Assembly (NCBI RefSeq): GCF_028368935.1
Contig: NZ_JAQNDK010000003.1
Location: 1,054,001 to 1,118,000 of the forward strand
Length of the DNA stretch: 64,000 nt
DNA from: Sorangium aterium
GTDB lineage: Bacteria > Myxococcota_A > Polyangia > Polyangiales > Polyangiaceae
Reading direction: 5' to 3'
Under the pieces are notes generated by a model. It did not search any database, was not told the origin of the DNA, and saw nothing but the letters and a program-made list of their open reading frames with translations. A program made the position numbers and the translations under genes. Below, piece by piece: positions 1 to 8,970 of the stretch (position 1 is the stretch's first letter; each line of letters begins with the position of its first letter).

Positions 1-1
1 C

Positions 2-2560
2 ATGCGCCACTTCGGGGCCTTGAAGCAGCAGGCCGGCGAGGCGGTGACGTTCTGCGACCTCACCGCCGTGACCAGCCTCGACGACATCTTCGTCGACGTG
101 GCGCGCGCCCTCGACGTGCCGCTCACGGACGGCGCCACCGCCGAGGACGCAACGGCGCAGCTGGGCCGCGCGATCGCCGCGCGGAGTCGCTCGTTCCTCC
201 TGCTCGACAACCTGGAGCAGGTCGTCGCGCACGCGCACGCGCCCCTGTCGAAGTGGCTCCGGGCCGCGCCGCAGACCACATTCCTCACGACCTCACGGGA
301 GGTGCTCGGTCTGGAGGAGGAGGTGCTGCTGGAGCTGCCTCCTCTCGCGCCCGAGGAAGCCGTGGAGCTGTTCCTCGATCGAGCCCGCCGCGCAGCGCCT
401 CGCGTGGCGGAGACCGAGCGCGATCTGGTCGCGCAGCTCGTCGGTCAGCTGGACTGTATCCCGCTGGCCGTGGAGCTCTCGGCGGGGCGCGCGGGCATCC
501 TGTCGGTCGCCGATATGCTGGCGCGCATCCAGGACCGCTTCGCGCTGCTGCGGTCCACACGCCGCGGAGCTCCGGCGCGCCACTCCACGCTGGAGAGCGC
601 CATCGACTGGTCCTGGAACGCGTTGACCGCGGCCGAGCGCTCGGCGCTCGCGCAGTGCGCGGTGTTCCGCGGCGGCTTCACCGTGGACGCCGCGGAGGCC
701 GTCATCGACCTCTCGGGTGCGCCGGACGCGCCGCCCCACCTCGACCTCATCCAGGCCTTGCACCAGAAGTCGCTCCTCGTCAGCTACGTCGATCCCTCCT
801 CGCGGACCTCGCGCCTCGGGCTCTACGAGATCATCCGCGCGTACGCGTCCCGCAAGCTCTCGGCCGCGGCCTTCACCCGGGCCGCGGCGTCGCACGCGCG
901 CCATCACGTCCTTGAGGCCGAGCGCCAGGCTGCGCGCGTCGACCTCGACGGGGGGAATGACGCGCTCGAATGGCTCGCGCGCGAGACCGAGAACCTGCTC
1001 GCCGTCGTCCACCGGAACGAGGTCGAGCCATCGCTGCGCGTACGTGCCGCCCTCGCGCTCGACGCGCTGTTCGAGGTGCGCGGCCCGTCGCTGACGCGGC
1101 TTTCCTTGCTGCGCGCCGTGGCTCCGGCGGTGGAAGAGGACGGCGACGCCGAGCGCACCGTTCGCCATCTGCGCGCGCAGGGCGACGCGCATCGGCAGCG
1201 CGGTCACCTCGCGGACGCGCGGCTCGACCTCGATCGGGCCATCGCCACGGCGCGGGCCGCGGGCTGCGGCGCGCTCGAGCGCAGAGCGCTCGTCACCATG
1301 GCGCTCCTCGACTACGACCTGTCGCGCTTCGACCTCATCAAGGAGAGGTACGAAGAGCTCTACGACCTCGCCCTGCGCGCGGGGGACGACGAGGCGCGGA
1401 GGATCGCCATTTGCAGCCCGGTGGGGATCGCCCGGACGGACCCCGAGGATCCGGAGACGGCGGCGCTCGGGATCCGAAACCTGCGCATTCGGGCACAGAC
1501 GCTGCTCCATCTCTGCGGCCAGCACATCTTCTTGCTGGGTGACGTCGAAGCCGGGCTCCGCTTCTCCTGGCGGGCCCTCGAGCTCGCGCGGCGCATCGGA
1601 GACCGCTTGTTCGAGCACGTGGTGCTGGGCTCGATCGGGGGGCTGGAGCTTTCGCTCGGCCGATTCGAGGCTGCGAGCGAGCATCTGGCGCTCGCCGTGC
1701 AGTCGCACCGCGAAACAGGCTCACGCCACCAGCTCGCCGACGCGCTCGTGCTGCTGGGCGGCGTCGAGAGCGCGATGGGGCGCTTCGACGAGGCTCGCGC
1801 GCTCCTCGACGAAGGCCTTCCGATCCTCGCCGAGCTCGGCGAGGAGGGGTGGGGGCGCGCTTGTGGTCTGGGGCAACGCGGCGTGCTCCACGCCATGCTC
1901 GGGCTGTTCGCGCAGGCCGAGGCGTGCGTGCGCCTGGCCCGGCGCGTGGTCGCCACGGCGCAGCCGGGCGCCCATGCGTTCGTGGATCTCTGCGCGGACC
2001 TCCTCGCGATCGCCCGCGCTCGAAATGCCGGTCAGCCGGCGAGTCAGACCGTGTGCGCGTATCTCCAGCGGCTGGAAGACGCCAGGAAGAACCCCGCGAC
2101 GCGCATCGGTGCGAGCCTCATCGAGCCCCTGGGGGAGCGGGTGCTGGCCCTGCTGCCGGGTGGCGTCGAGGATCACGGCCATGCTGCATCGGAGCCCCCG
2201 CCCGAGCCGACGCCACCCGCGGATCTGGAGGTCGGGCCCGACGCGACGTGGTTTCGCGTGCATCCATCCGCCCCGGTCAAGCTCCAGCGGCGTCGTCCCC
2301 TGCGCAGGCTGCTCGCGCGGCTGCTCGAAGCGCACCGCGACGCGCCGGACAAGCCGGCCTCGCCGATGGTCCTCGTCGAAGCCGCCTGGCCAGGCGAGCG
2401 CATGTTGCCTGACGCCGCGCTCAACCGGCTCCGGAACGCAGTGGCCGTGCTCCGCGGCATGGGCCTCAAGGGCATGCTGCTCACGCGCGACGACGGCTAC
2501 CTGCTACGCCCATCGCTCTCGGTGAGCGCCTCGCCGCACCTGCTGCTGGACGACGGATGA
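2..2560 (+). CDS. NTPase/TPR regulator with C-terminal winged helix (5'-partial)
   Basis: Large regulator of the AfsR/LuxR-like STAND type; its beginning lies outside the window. A Walker B-like strand (FLLLDN, residues 65-70 of the visible part) and a sensor-like TTSRE (96-100) show the second half of an NB-ARC-type ATPase. The Walker A loop would be upstream. Ala/Leu/Arg-rich helical pairs from about 375 to 690 look like TPR repeats. The last 90 residues, with an RRPLRRLL helix and a DGYLL hairpin near the end, resemble an OmpR/PhoB-type winged helix. This order suggests an ATP-dependent transcription factor, possibly with another domain such as a kinase at the missing N-terminus. The ATG at position 2 is probably internal. 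Substrate or signal is unknown. Confidence 0.8.
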   Translation: MRHFGALKQQAGEAVTFCDLTAVTSLDDIFVDVARALDVPLTDGATAEDATAQLGRAIAARSRSFLLLDNLEQVVAHAHAPLSKWLRAAPQTTFLTTSREVLGLEEEVLLELPPLAPEEAVELFLDRARRAAPRVAETERDLVAQLVGQLDCIPLAVELSAGRAGILSVADMLARIQDRFALLRSTRRGAPARHSTLESAIDWSWNALTAAERSALAQCAVFRGGFTVDAAEAVIDLSGAPDAPPHLDLIQALHQKSLLVSYVDPSSRTSRLGLYEIIRAYASRKLSAAAFTRAAASHARHHVLEAERQAARVDLDGGNDALEWLARETENLLAVVHRNEVEPSLRVRAALALDALFEVRGPSLTRLSLLRAVAPAVEEDGDAERTVRHLRAQGDAHRQRGHLADARLDLDRAIATARAAGCGALERRALVTMALLDYDLSRFDLIKERYEELYDLALRAGDDEARRIAICSPVGIARTDPEDPETAALGIRNLRIRAQTLLHLCGQHIFLLGDVEAGLRFSWRALELARRIGDRLFEHVVLGSIGGLELSLGRFEAASEHLALAVQSHRETGSRHQLADALVLLGGVESAMGRFDEARALLDEGLPILAELGEEGWGRACGLGQRGVLHAMLGLFAQAEACVRLARRVVATAQPGAHAFVDLCADLLAIARARNAGQPASQTVCAYLQRLEDARKNPATRIGASLIEPLGERVLALLPGGVEDHGHAASEPPPEPTPPADLEVGPDATWFRVHPSAPVKLQRRRPLRRLLARLLEAHRDAPDKPASPMVLVEAAWPGERMLPDAALNRLRNAVAVLRGMGLKGMLLTRDDGYLLRPSLSVSASPHLLLDDG

Positions 2561-2862
2561 CGGGTAACCATCACGGATCGAGCGAGCGCGAGGGGCCCGC
2601 GCCCGAGGGGCTGCAACGGATCGCGTGCGCTGGAGCGGGCGCGAGCGACAGGTCCGCGACGGATCGACTCCGCTGGAGGCGGCCAGGGCCCAGGTCTGCT
2701 GCCGCGCGACCACCGGGCCATCCGTCCACGCCGGCGCGCTTCGCACTTCCCGAGCGCACGCCGCCGTGACGAGGGCGCGCTCGAGCGACAGCGACCTCAC
2801 CTGATAGCATCGCTCCGCCGCGCATGGCGGTGTCGCGCCCGCGGCATCGGGAGGAGGGAGCC
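2561..2862. other. Intergenic region, no gene seen
   Basis: 302 bases between the regulator and the SRPBCC gene. Open frames here are short and lack recognisable protein features. A weak -10-like TAGCAT lies in the segment TGATAGCAT near 2801-2812, about 55 bases upstream of the next start. No terminator hairpin with a T-tract was found. Confidence 0.4.
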
Positions 2863-3336
2863 ATGATCGACGCGCGTTATCACGTCTACGACTCGGCGGT
2901 GCTGGATGCCCCCATCGAGGAGGTCTGGCAAGAGGTCCGCGATATCACGAAGCTCATCCCCGTCGTCTTCGGGGACAACGTCAGGGAGTACGGCTACGTG
3001 GAGGGCGGCTCCGCGGAGAAGGTGCCGTCGCGGTTCGCGTTCACGCTCGTCTCGGGGGAGAGCTCGCTGGAGGAGGTGGTCGCGCGCTCCGAGACCGAGC
3101 ACGCCGTCACCTACCGGATCCACGGGCAGATCTTCGGCATCGAACGCTACACCGGGACCTACCGGCTCCGGCGCGTCACGACCGAGCCGGACAAGACCTT
3201 CCTCGAGTTTCCACGGGAGTTCGGGGTCGCGGCAGGTCACGATCCAGCGCAGGTCGTCCCGGCCATCGCCGCGCTCACCGCGAAGGAGGTCGCGGCGATC
3301 AAGGCGTACTTCGCGAAGCGCCGCCGCGCTGCGTGA
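2863..3336 (+). CDS. SRPBCC-family (START-like/polyketide cyclase) protein
   Basis: 157-residue single-domain protein. The N-terminus has the signature of the SRPBCC fold: an initial strand (residues 5-13), then 'APIEEVWQEV', where the first helix begins, and alternating strands ending in a long C-terminal helix (about 125-153). Such proteins form a deep hydrophobic pocket and bind or process lipids or aromatic ligands; the ligand cannot be told here. The ATG at 2863 was chosen over an in-frame ATG at 2824 because a purine-rich GGAGGGAG sits directly before it and the fold begins right after. The next gene, a lipid exporter, is convergent, so the two are not an operon. Confidence 0.75.
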   Translation: MIDARYHVYDSAVLDAPIEEVWQEVRDITKLIPVVFGDNVREYGYVEGGSAEKVPSRFAFTLVSGESSLEEVVARSETEHAVTYRIHGQIFGIERYTGTYRLRRVTTEPDKTFLEFPREFGVAAGHDPAQVVPAIAALTAKEVAAIKAYFAKRRRAA

Positions 3337-3340
3337 TCCT

Positions 3341-3373
3341 GCCGCCGCGCCGCGAACATCGCGGCACGGCGGC
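3341..3373. terminator. Hairpin between convergent genes, likely bidirectional terminator
   Basis: Two 14-base arms (3341-3354 and 3360-3373) pair with one mismatch around a 5-base AACAT loop, in the 66-base gap between the convergent SRPBCC and MMPL genes. There is no T-tract, as is common in high-GC genomes. Confidence 0.55.
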
Positions 3374-3402
3374 TGCCCGAGCGCGCTACACGCCGGGCGC
3401 GC

Positions 3403-6039
3403 TCATGTCGTGGGGCGGCCGACCGCGAGGAAGGCCTCCTGGCCCTTCGGGCGCCGCCGGTCGCGCCAGACGAGCGCCGCGGGCAAGATCAGCACGGCCG
3501 CGAAGAGGCACGCGAGCTCGCCGATGACCGCGGAGACGCCAAGGCTCCTCACCGCGTAGTTCTGCGAGCGGACCAGGGCGAGGTAGCCCAGCGTCGTCGT
3601 GAGGCTGCAGAGGATCACCGCGCCGCCCGTCTCGCGCACCGCGGTCAGCGCGCCGCCGGCGCCCTCCCGCGCGTACCGCTGCACGATGTTCACGGCGTAG
3701 TCGACGCCGATGCCGAACGTCAGCGGCAAGGCGATGAAGTTCAAGAAGTTGAGCTTCACGTTCATCAGCACGAGCAACCCCGCCATCCACGAGACGCCGA
3801 CGAGCAGCGCGCCGAGCACCGCGAACGCCGGGCGGCCGCCGCGGAAGGCGACGAGCACGACGAGGACCGTCGCGGCCAGCGAGAACAGCACCGCCGGCGG
3901 CACGTCGTCGATGACCGCCGCCCACATGTCCGCGTAGATGACCGCGCGCCCCGAGCCGCGCACGACGCTGCCGTCGGGGAGCCGCGTCTCGCGGTACGCG
4001 TCCGCCCACCGGAAGAGGTAGTGCGCGTCGTGCACGCTCTCGGGCGTGATCGGGCTGATGTACACGATGCGCCCGCGCGTCCCGTCGGTCTCGGTGAAGG
4101 CGCGCGCCACGCCCGCCGGCAGATCGCCGATCCCGAACGGCGCGAGATCGTCCGGCGGGATGACCGCCTGGATGCGGCGCCAGTCCTCGTCGCCCACGAG
4201 GCCGCGCTTCCGCGCCCTGAGGACGCGATCCTTGATCTCCTGGAGCAGCGGGATCTTCGCCTCCTGATCCCGCGGGACCAGATCCTGGAGCGCGTAGATC
4301 TCCTTGAACGGCTTCGCGCCCTCGGGCGCCGCGTCGCGCCTCGCGTAGAGCGCAGCGCGGAGCGGCTCGACCTGCTCGGGCCGCTCCACGAGGATCGCCA
4401 TGCCGTCGGTGCCGACGTAGCCGGTGATCTCCTCCGCGAGCGAGCTCAGGCGGATCTGCGCCGCGCGGGCCCCCTCGTCGTTGCGGAGGTTCTGGAGGTT
4501 GTACTCCATCGGATCGGCGCGCACGTAGCTCACCGTGGCGACGAGGCCGGCTGCGGCCAGGGCGAGGCCCGCGAGCGTGAGCGTGACCGGGCTCCGCGCC
4601 GCGAGCCGCGCGAACGGCGCGCCGAACGCGACGCCGCCCTGGGCGCGCCGCCGCAGCCTGCCGAGGAGGCCCGGCGACTCCTGCTCGAGGGGGACGATCC
4701 GGTCCATCACCGCGAGGATGCTCGGCAGCGCGACGAACGTGGCGACCCAGCAGAGCACCATGCCGGCGCTGCCGATGAGGCCGAAGTCGTGGAACCCGCG
4801 GAACTCGGTGACGAGCAGCGAGCCGTAGGCGGCCGCGGCCGCGCAGCCGGCCGTGAGCGTGGGCAGCCAGGTCTCGCGGTGGGCGACGCGCACGCCCTCG
4901 AGCAGGCTCGCGCCGCCGCGGCGCGCCTCGAGGTAGCGCGCCATGTAGATGATCCCGAAGTTGATGCCGTTGCCGGCGACGATCGAGAAGAGGAACCCGG
5001 TCGCCATGTTGAGGTGGCCGAGCGCGAGCTGGGTGGCGCCGAACGTCCAGGCGACGCCGATGCCGATCGTGATCAGCATGGCGACGAGCGTGCGCAGGCG
5101 CAGGTAGTAGAGGAACACGACGGCGGCGATGAGGACCGCGCCCGAGACGCCGACGTCGGTCAGGTCCTCGTTGATCGCCGCGTACTCGGCGATCCCGGTC
5201 TGCAGATCGCCGGCGAGGCCGTGGGTGATCCCCGCGTCGAACGAGGCGGGGCGCACGCGCTCGACGACCTCGCTCACGCGCCGGATCGCCTCGGAGCCGG
5301 CGGCGAAATCGCTGGCCATCACCTTCGAGCGGATGGCGACGACGACGGTCTTGCCGTCCTTCGACTGGTAGTAGCCGTCGGGGTAGCGCCCCGTGTCGAC
5401 CCCCTGGAGGCCGAGGCTCTGCTCGATCGAGCTGGCGTTGATCTCGGGGGGCGGCTCGTCGTCGAGCAGCGCGCCCGTCGCCTTGCTGACCTCGTAGGTA
5501 TAGCGCGCCTCGATGTCGTCCCGGAGCTTGGTGAGCCTGTCGCGCTCGACGTAGAGCCCGGCGCGCGGCGAGAGGAAGCGGTAGGCCTCGTGCACCCCGT
5601 CCTCGACGCTGCCGACCCACGGGGGGCCGATCTTCTCGATCTCCGGGACGAGCGCGTCCGCGGCCCGCTGGAGCGCGGCCGTGGGGGTGCCCTCGCCGCC
5701 CTGGAGCACGACGAAGAGCGTGGACACGCCGGCCGTCTTCGCCGCGACCCGGTCGAGCTCCTGCACGCTGGGCCGCGACGCCGGCAGCAGCGACTCGAAC
5801 CCCGTCAGCACATGGAGCCGCGTCGCCAGGAAGAGGGCGATGACGGTGAGGATCCCGGTCACGAGCAGCGGCAGCGCCGGCCGCTTCACCTGGAGCTCGG
5901 CGAGGCGCGACGCGAGCCCGCCTCCGCGCGACGAGGGTGGCGGGAGCCGGGGAGAGCTCTCGCCGGAAGCTTCACGGGAGCTCTCAGGTGAAGGAGACGG
6001 GCGGGGCGCCGGAGGCGGTGGCATGTGCGGAGCGGACAT
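3403..6039 (-). CDS. MMPL/RND-superfamily lipid exporter (HpnN-like)
   Basis: 878-residue integral membrane transporter. The architecture is that of the RND superfamily, MMPL branch. A Pro/Ser-rich cytoplasmic leader (1-50) precedes TM1 (about 54-75) and a large extracytoplasmic loop of about 200 residues. A block of five hydrophobic segments follows, including 'GNGINFGIIYMARY', the counterpart of the GxxxDY motif. A second loop and a second six-TM block carry 'GIGVDYAVNIVQRY' (GxxxDY with the Asp proton relay) near residue 770. The family exports hydrophobic molecules (hopanoids, mycolates, other lipids) using the proton gradient. The first half lacks the Asp (GNGINFG), so only one relay site is complete. 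It stands alone with no adaptor gene. No strong ribosome site precedes 6039; the ATG five codons in (6024) is an alternative start. Confidence 0.88.
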   Translation of the reverse strand: MSAPHMPPPPAPRPSPSPESSREASGESSPRLPPPSSRGGGLASRLAELQVKRPALPLLVTGILTVIALFLATRLHVLTGFESLLPASRPSVQELDRVAAKTAGVSTLFVVLQGGEGTPTAALQRAADALVPEIEKIGPPWVGSVEDGVHEAYRFLSPRAGLYVERDRLTKLRDDIEARYTYEVSKATGALLDDEPPPEINASSIEQSLGLQGVDTGRYPDGYYQSKDGKTVVVAIRSKVMASDFAAGSEAIRRVSEVVERVRPASFDAGITHGLAGDLQTGIAEYAAINEDLTDVGVSGAVLIAAVVFLYYLRLRTLVAMLITIGIGVAWTFGATQLALGHLNMATGFLFSIVAGNGINFGIIYMARYLEARRGGASLLEGVRVAHRETWLPTLTAGCAAAAAYGSLLVTEFRGFHDFGLIGSAGMVLCWVATFVALPSILAVMDRIVPLEQESPGLLGRLRRRAQGGVAFGAPFARLAARSPVTLTLAGLALAAAGLVATVSYVRADPMEYNLQNLRNDEGARAAQIRLSSLAEEITGYVGTDGMAILVERPEQVEPLRAALYARRDAAPEGAKPFKEIYALQDLVPRDQEAKIPLLQEIKDRVLRARKRGLVGDEDWRRIQAVIPPDDLAPFGIGDLPAGVARAFTETDGTRGRIVYISPITPESVHDAHYLFRWADAYRETRLPDGSVVRGSGRAVIYADMWAAVIDDVPPAVLFSLAATVLVVLVAFRGGRPAFAVLGALLVGVSWMAGLLVLMNVKLNFLNFIALPLTFGIGVDYAVNIVQRYAREGAGGALTAVRETGGAVILCSLTTTLGYLALVRSQNYAVRSLGVSAVIGELACLFAAVLILPAALVWRDRRRPKGQEAFLAVGRPTT

Positions 6040-6254
6040 GAGACGGTGTGTGAATCCGGGGCGGAAAGGGAGGTTGGAAGGGGCGTTGGAAACGCCGGTG
6101 GACCACGTTCTTAGGGAACGGGATCCCCGGAGGACAGCGGTCGCGTGCGGGCAGCGACGGCGCGCGGCCGAGGTCCAGGCGGCGGCGGAGGCGCGCGGGG
6201 CAGCGATAGCAAGAAATGGGGGGCGGCGCGACCGACGGTTGCCTGCGCTCGTTC

Positions 6255-6512
6255 ATGTCACCATCGCATCCGAAGGCCGTTCTCTGGGATCTGGACGGGG
6301 AGCTGTTCGACTCCAGCGAGCTCCTTTTCATGGCCTGGCGCGAGGCGGTCGGGGCCGCGGGGGGCTCCGACGGCCACGCTGACCATGATGCGGTGTTCGG
6401 GATGCGCAACGACGATCTCGTGCGCTGACGGATCGGTCCCGAGGTCTCGGCGGCCGAGATCGCCCGCATCTCGGGGGAGAAAAAGCGGCACTTCCGGGAG
6501 CTCGTGGCGGAA
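6255..6512 (+). pseudogene. Truncated HAD-superfamily phosphatase/phosphoglucomutase gene with in-frame stop
   Basis: Starting at ATG 6255 the frame reads the HAD motif I (AVLWDLDGELFDS), with both catalytic Asp residues, and the cap start (MAWREAV, GMRNDDLVR). It then hits TGA at 6426-6428. The same frame continues with plausible HAD cap sequence (IGPEVSAAEI, ISGEKKRHFRELV) up to about 6512, so the stop interrupts a once continuous gene. The remaining roughly 130 residues of a normal HAD protein (motifs II-IV) are absent. The frame instead runs into low-complexity repeat DNA encoding alternating Asp-His. Either readthrough or an intact product is very unlikely; I call it a decayed gene. Confidence 0.8.
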
Positions 6513-6620
6513 CCTCCGGGCGGCCGAGCAGGGCAGGTCCTACGTGCTCATGGGCGCACCCCTCGGGGATGCTCCCATAGGCGTTCACCAAGCTTCGCGC
6601 CGCGCTCTCCTACATCCGAA

Positions 6621-6780
<160 letters not shown>

Positions 6781-6967
6781 TTGGTGGCCGATGATGGGGT
6801 GAATGGGGGGGCCGGGCTTCGTGCCCTGAGCGTGACCGAACGCGCTTGGTTAACGCCTATGCGGGGATGCTCTCACCTGCTCCCGGCGGCCATCGGAATG
6901 CTGCTACGTGCGCAACCCGGCCGGCGATGGATCGAGGCTTGTCTCGCCTCGGGAGCGCGATGAGCCC
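6781..6967. other. Intergenic remainder, no gene seen
   Basis: Unique sequence between the repeat block and the lipoprotein stop codon. No convincing coding frame or hairpin was found; it may be the decayed downstream part of the HAD locus. Confidence 0.35.
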
Positions 6968-7693
6968 CTAGGGGCCGGGCGGGGTCGTGCCGGCATCCGC
7001 GGCCCCCGCGCGGCGAGGCTTCGCGACGCCGCCTGCGCCCCCGTCGCGGGGCGCGCCGGCGTCCGTCGCCTTGGCGCCCGCGTCGGCCGGCGTGGCGCCG
7101 GCGTCCACCGGCGCGGCGCCCGCGTCGGCGTCGGTGCCCGCGTCCGGCGGCGTCTGCTCGGGCACCGCGGGGGGCGCGGGCGGAGGGGGCGCAGGGGGGA
7201 GCTCGCTCTCCCAGCACTCCACCTTAGGGGGCGCCGCGAAGTGGACCGTGCGCGACGCGGCGTCGCCCTTCCGGGTGACGAGCTTGTCGGTCTTGTACAC
7301 GGTCGCGTGGCCGCACGCGTACTCCGCGGTGTGCTTCGCCTCGCGCCCCACCACGTGGGTCCGAGGCGCGCGCTCGTTCTCGCACTGGGCCCACTCGATC
7401 TCGTACTCGGCGTCCTGGTCGGAGAGGAGGATGCGGCTCGGCGGATCGTCCTTGGACCGGCGCCCGGTGAGCGTCGTCCGGGTGATCGGCTCCTTGCCCT
7501 CGCGCACCGTCAGCGTGACGGGGAAGCGAAGGCTCCCGCGCATGTGGGCGCGCGAGGCGCCGACCTCGAAATCGGGGCAGATCGGCTCGCCCTCGATCGG
7601 GGACGGCGTGGGCGGGCCGCCGCACGCGGCGCTGGCGAGGATGCTGCCTAGGAAGAAGACGGCGAGGGGTCGGGCTCCGGGGCGGAGGTTCAC
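6968..7693 (-). CDS. Lipoprotein of unknown function with Ala/Asp/Gly-rich tail
   Basis: 241-residue predicted lipoprotein. The GTG at 7693 gives a short basic start, a hydrophobic stretch and the lipobox LASAAC followed by GG. The mature part (about 25-155) is an unrecognised domain with several Cys residues (in ICPDF, AQCEN, YACGH, VECWE) that could form disulfides, so it probably folds outside the cytoplasm. The last 90 residues are a Pro-rich spacer and a repetitive DAG/ADAG tail (TDAGAP, ADAGTT) typical of disordered surface-protein tails in myxobacteria. No in-frame ATG gives a signal peptide, hence the GTG choice. It lies just downstream of the EVE gene (32-base gap) and may be cotranscribed. 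Confidence 0.7.
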   Translation of the reverse strand: MNLRPGARPLAVFFLGSILASAACGGPPTPSPIEGEPICPDFEVGASRAHMRGSLRFPVTLTVREGKEPITRTTLTGRRSKDDPPSRILLSDQDAEYEIEWAQCENERAPRTHVVGREAKHTAEYACGHATVYKTDKLVTRKGDAASRTVHFAAPPKVECWESELPPAPPPPAPPAVPEQTPPDAGTDADAGAAPVDAGATPADAGAKATDAGAPRDGGAGGVAKPRRAGAADAGTTPPGP

Positions 7694-7725
7694 GCCGGGA
7701 TTACTCGTTTCCCCGGGTCCGCGCG

Positions 7726-8151
7726 TCAAGCGATCTTGGTCTTGCCCAGCTTCAGCACCCGATCGAAGTGCTCCTTCGAGACGGGCACCACGCTGAGCCG
7801 CGACCGCTTCAAGAGCGAGATCTCGGCCAGCGACTCGTCGCCGCGGATCGTGTCGAGGCTGACCTGCACCTTGAGCGGCGCGACCGGCTCGATGTCCACC
7901 ACGCTCCAGTCCTCGTCGGCGTCGGCCGTCGGATCCGGGTACGCTTCGCGCTTGACGCGCGCCACGCCCGCGACCGCCTTGCCCTCGCTCGAGTGATAGA
8001 AGAGCACGAGATCCCCCTGCTTCATGCCCCGCATGTTGTTGCGGGCCTCGAAGTTCCGGACGCCGTCCCAGATCGTCTGGCCGTCGCGCACGAGCTGCGC
8101 GAACGAATATTTCTGAGGCTCGCTCTTCATCAGCCAGTAACGGCGAGACAT
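7726..8151 (-). CDS. EVE-domain protein
   Basis: 141-residue protein made of one EVE domain (PUA-like fold). Hallmarks are the N-terminal 'RRYWLMKSEP' strand, 'WDGVRNFEARNNMR' and 'GDLVLFYHSS', which line the base-binding pocket. The family reads modified nucleobases (5-methyl- or hydroxymethyl-cytosine in DNA, modified RNA), and in some bacteria it is linked to restriction. No restriction gene is adjacent here. The start ATG at 8151 has GGAG at 8160-8163 (reading the minus strand). Length matches the family. Confidence 0.9.
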   Translation of the reverse strand: MSRRYWLMKSEPQKYSFAQLVRDGQTIWDGVRNFEARNNMRGMKQGDLVLFYHSSEGKAVAGVARVKREAYPDPTADADEDWSVVDIEPVAPLKVQVSLDTIRGDESLAEISLLKRSRLSVVPVSKEHFDRVLKLGKTKIA

Positions 8152-8256
8152 GCACGATCTCCAGGGCAGGCGCGAGGGCGGCGCCGGCTTGGCCGTCGCG
8201 CTCTCATCCTCGACGGACAGCCCGTCGATTTGACCGGCTACCCTAGCACCGCCCGT

Positions 8257-8865
8257 TCAGTCGGTGATCACGATCTTGGCGCCGTCCGGCGTTCGTCGCG
8301 CGATCTCGTCAATCTCGTCGTCGTCGAGGGCGATGCAGCCGAGCGTCCAGTCGCTCTCCTTGTGCACGCCCGCGAGCTGCGCGCTGCCGACGCCGTGGAT
8401 GCCGATGCTGTGCCCGACGCCGCGGCCCGGCGGGACCTCGCCGCGCCGCTTGAGCTCGGTGAAGCGCGCGCGGTCTTCGTCGTTCGGGTAGCTGACGATC
8501 AGGAACCGATGGAACAGGCCGTCGATGCGGCCCGCGACGCGGTACGTGCCGACGGGGGTGCGCTTGTCGCCCTCGTAGCGCTTCGGCCCCGGCCCGCCAG
8601 GCCCGAGGGCGACCCGGTAGGACCGGACGATCTTGCCGCCCGCGACGAGATCGAGCGTGTGTTCGCTCTTGTCGATCCGGATCTCGGTGACCGGCGGCGA
8701 GGCAGCGGCCCTCGGAGCGCGCCGCGCGGCCGTGGCGGGCGGCGTTCGCTGGGACGGCGCCGCACGAGGGGCACCGCCTGAGCCGGCCGTCAGGGAGGGG
8801 GCCGTGTGGGTGAGGGAAGCGGCGAGCAACGCCGCGGCAAGGACGAGAGGGGGCCTGAGGAGCAT
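8257..8865 (-). CDS. L,D-transpeptidase (YkuD domain), exported
   Basis: 202-residue exported enzyme. An N-terminal hydrophobic segment (1-25), probably a cleaved signal peptide, is followed by an Ala/Pro/Arg-rich linker to about residue 58. The YkuD domain follows: 'EIRIDKSEHTLDL', 'GDKRTPVGTYRV', the 'GIHGVG' strand with His157, and 'SDWTLGCIAL' with the catalytic Cys177 (usually S-x-GC). Such enzymes make or remodel 3-3 crosslinks in peptidoglycan or attach lipoproteins to it. A neighbouring OmpA-like lipoprotein and the membrane-anchored sigma-like gene fit an envelope theme. Start at ATG 8865; the next gene is divergent and shares a symmetric promoter region. Confidence 0.88.
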   Translation of the reverse strand: MLLRPPLVLAAALLAASLTHTAPSLTAGSGGAPRAAPSQRTPPATAARRAPRAAASPPVTEIRIDKSEHTLDLVAGGKIVRSYRVALGPGGPGPKRYEGDKRTPVGTYRVAGRIDGLFHRFLIVSYPNDEDRARFTELKRRGEVPPGRGVGHSIGIHGVGSAQLAGVHKESDWTLGCIALDDDEIDEIARRTPDGAKIVITD

Positions 8866-8890
8866 GCCCGACCGTCGGCGCCGCGCCGGA

Positions 8891-8944
8891 GAGTGTGACG
8901 CCCGGCCGGGGCCTGCAGTATTCTCGATCGGGCGCGTCACACTC
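8891..8944. promoter_or_regulatory. Symmetric divergent promoter/operator region
   Basis: In the 105-base gap between the divergent transpeptidase and sigma-like genes, GAGTGTGACG (8891-8900) and its exact complement CGTCACACTC (8935-8944) are placed 34 bases apart, around AGTATTCTCG. Each half could be a -35 element for one direction, sharing the AT-richer centre as -10. A regulator dyad is the other reading. Confidence 0.5.
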
Positions 8945-8970
8945 CGCGGCCGCGGCGCGATGCAGGGTCG

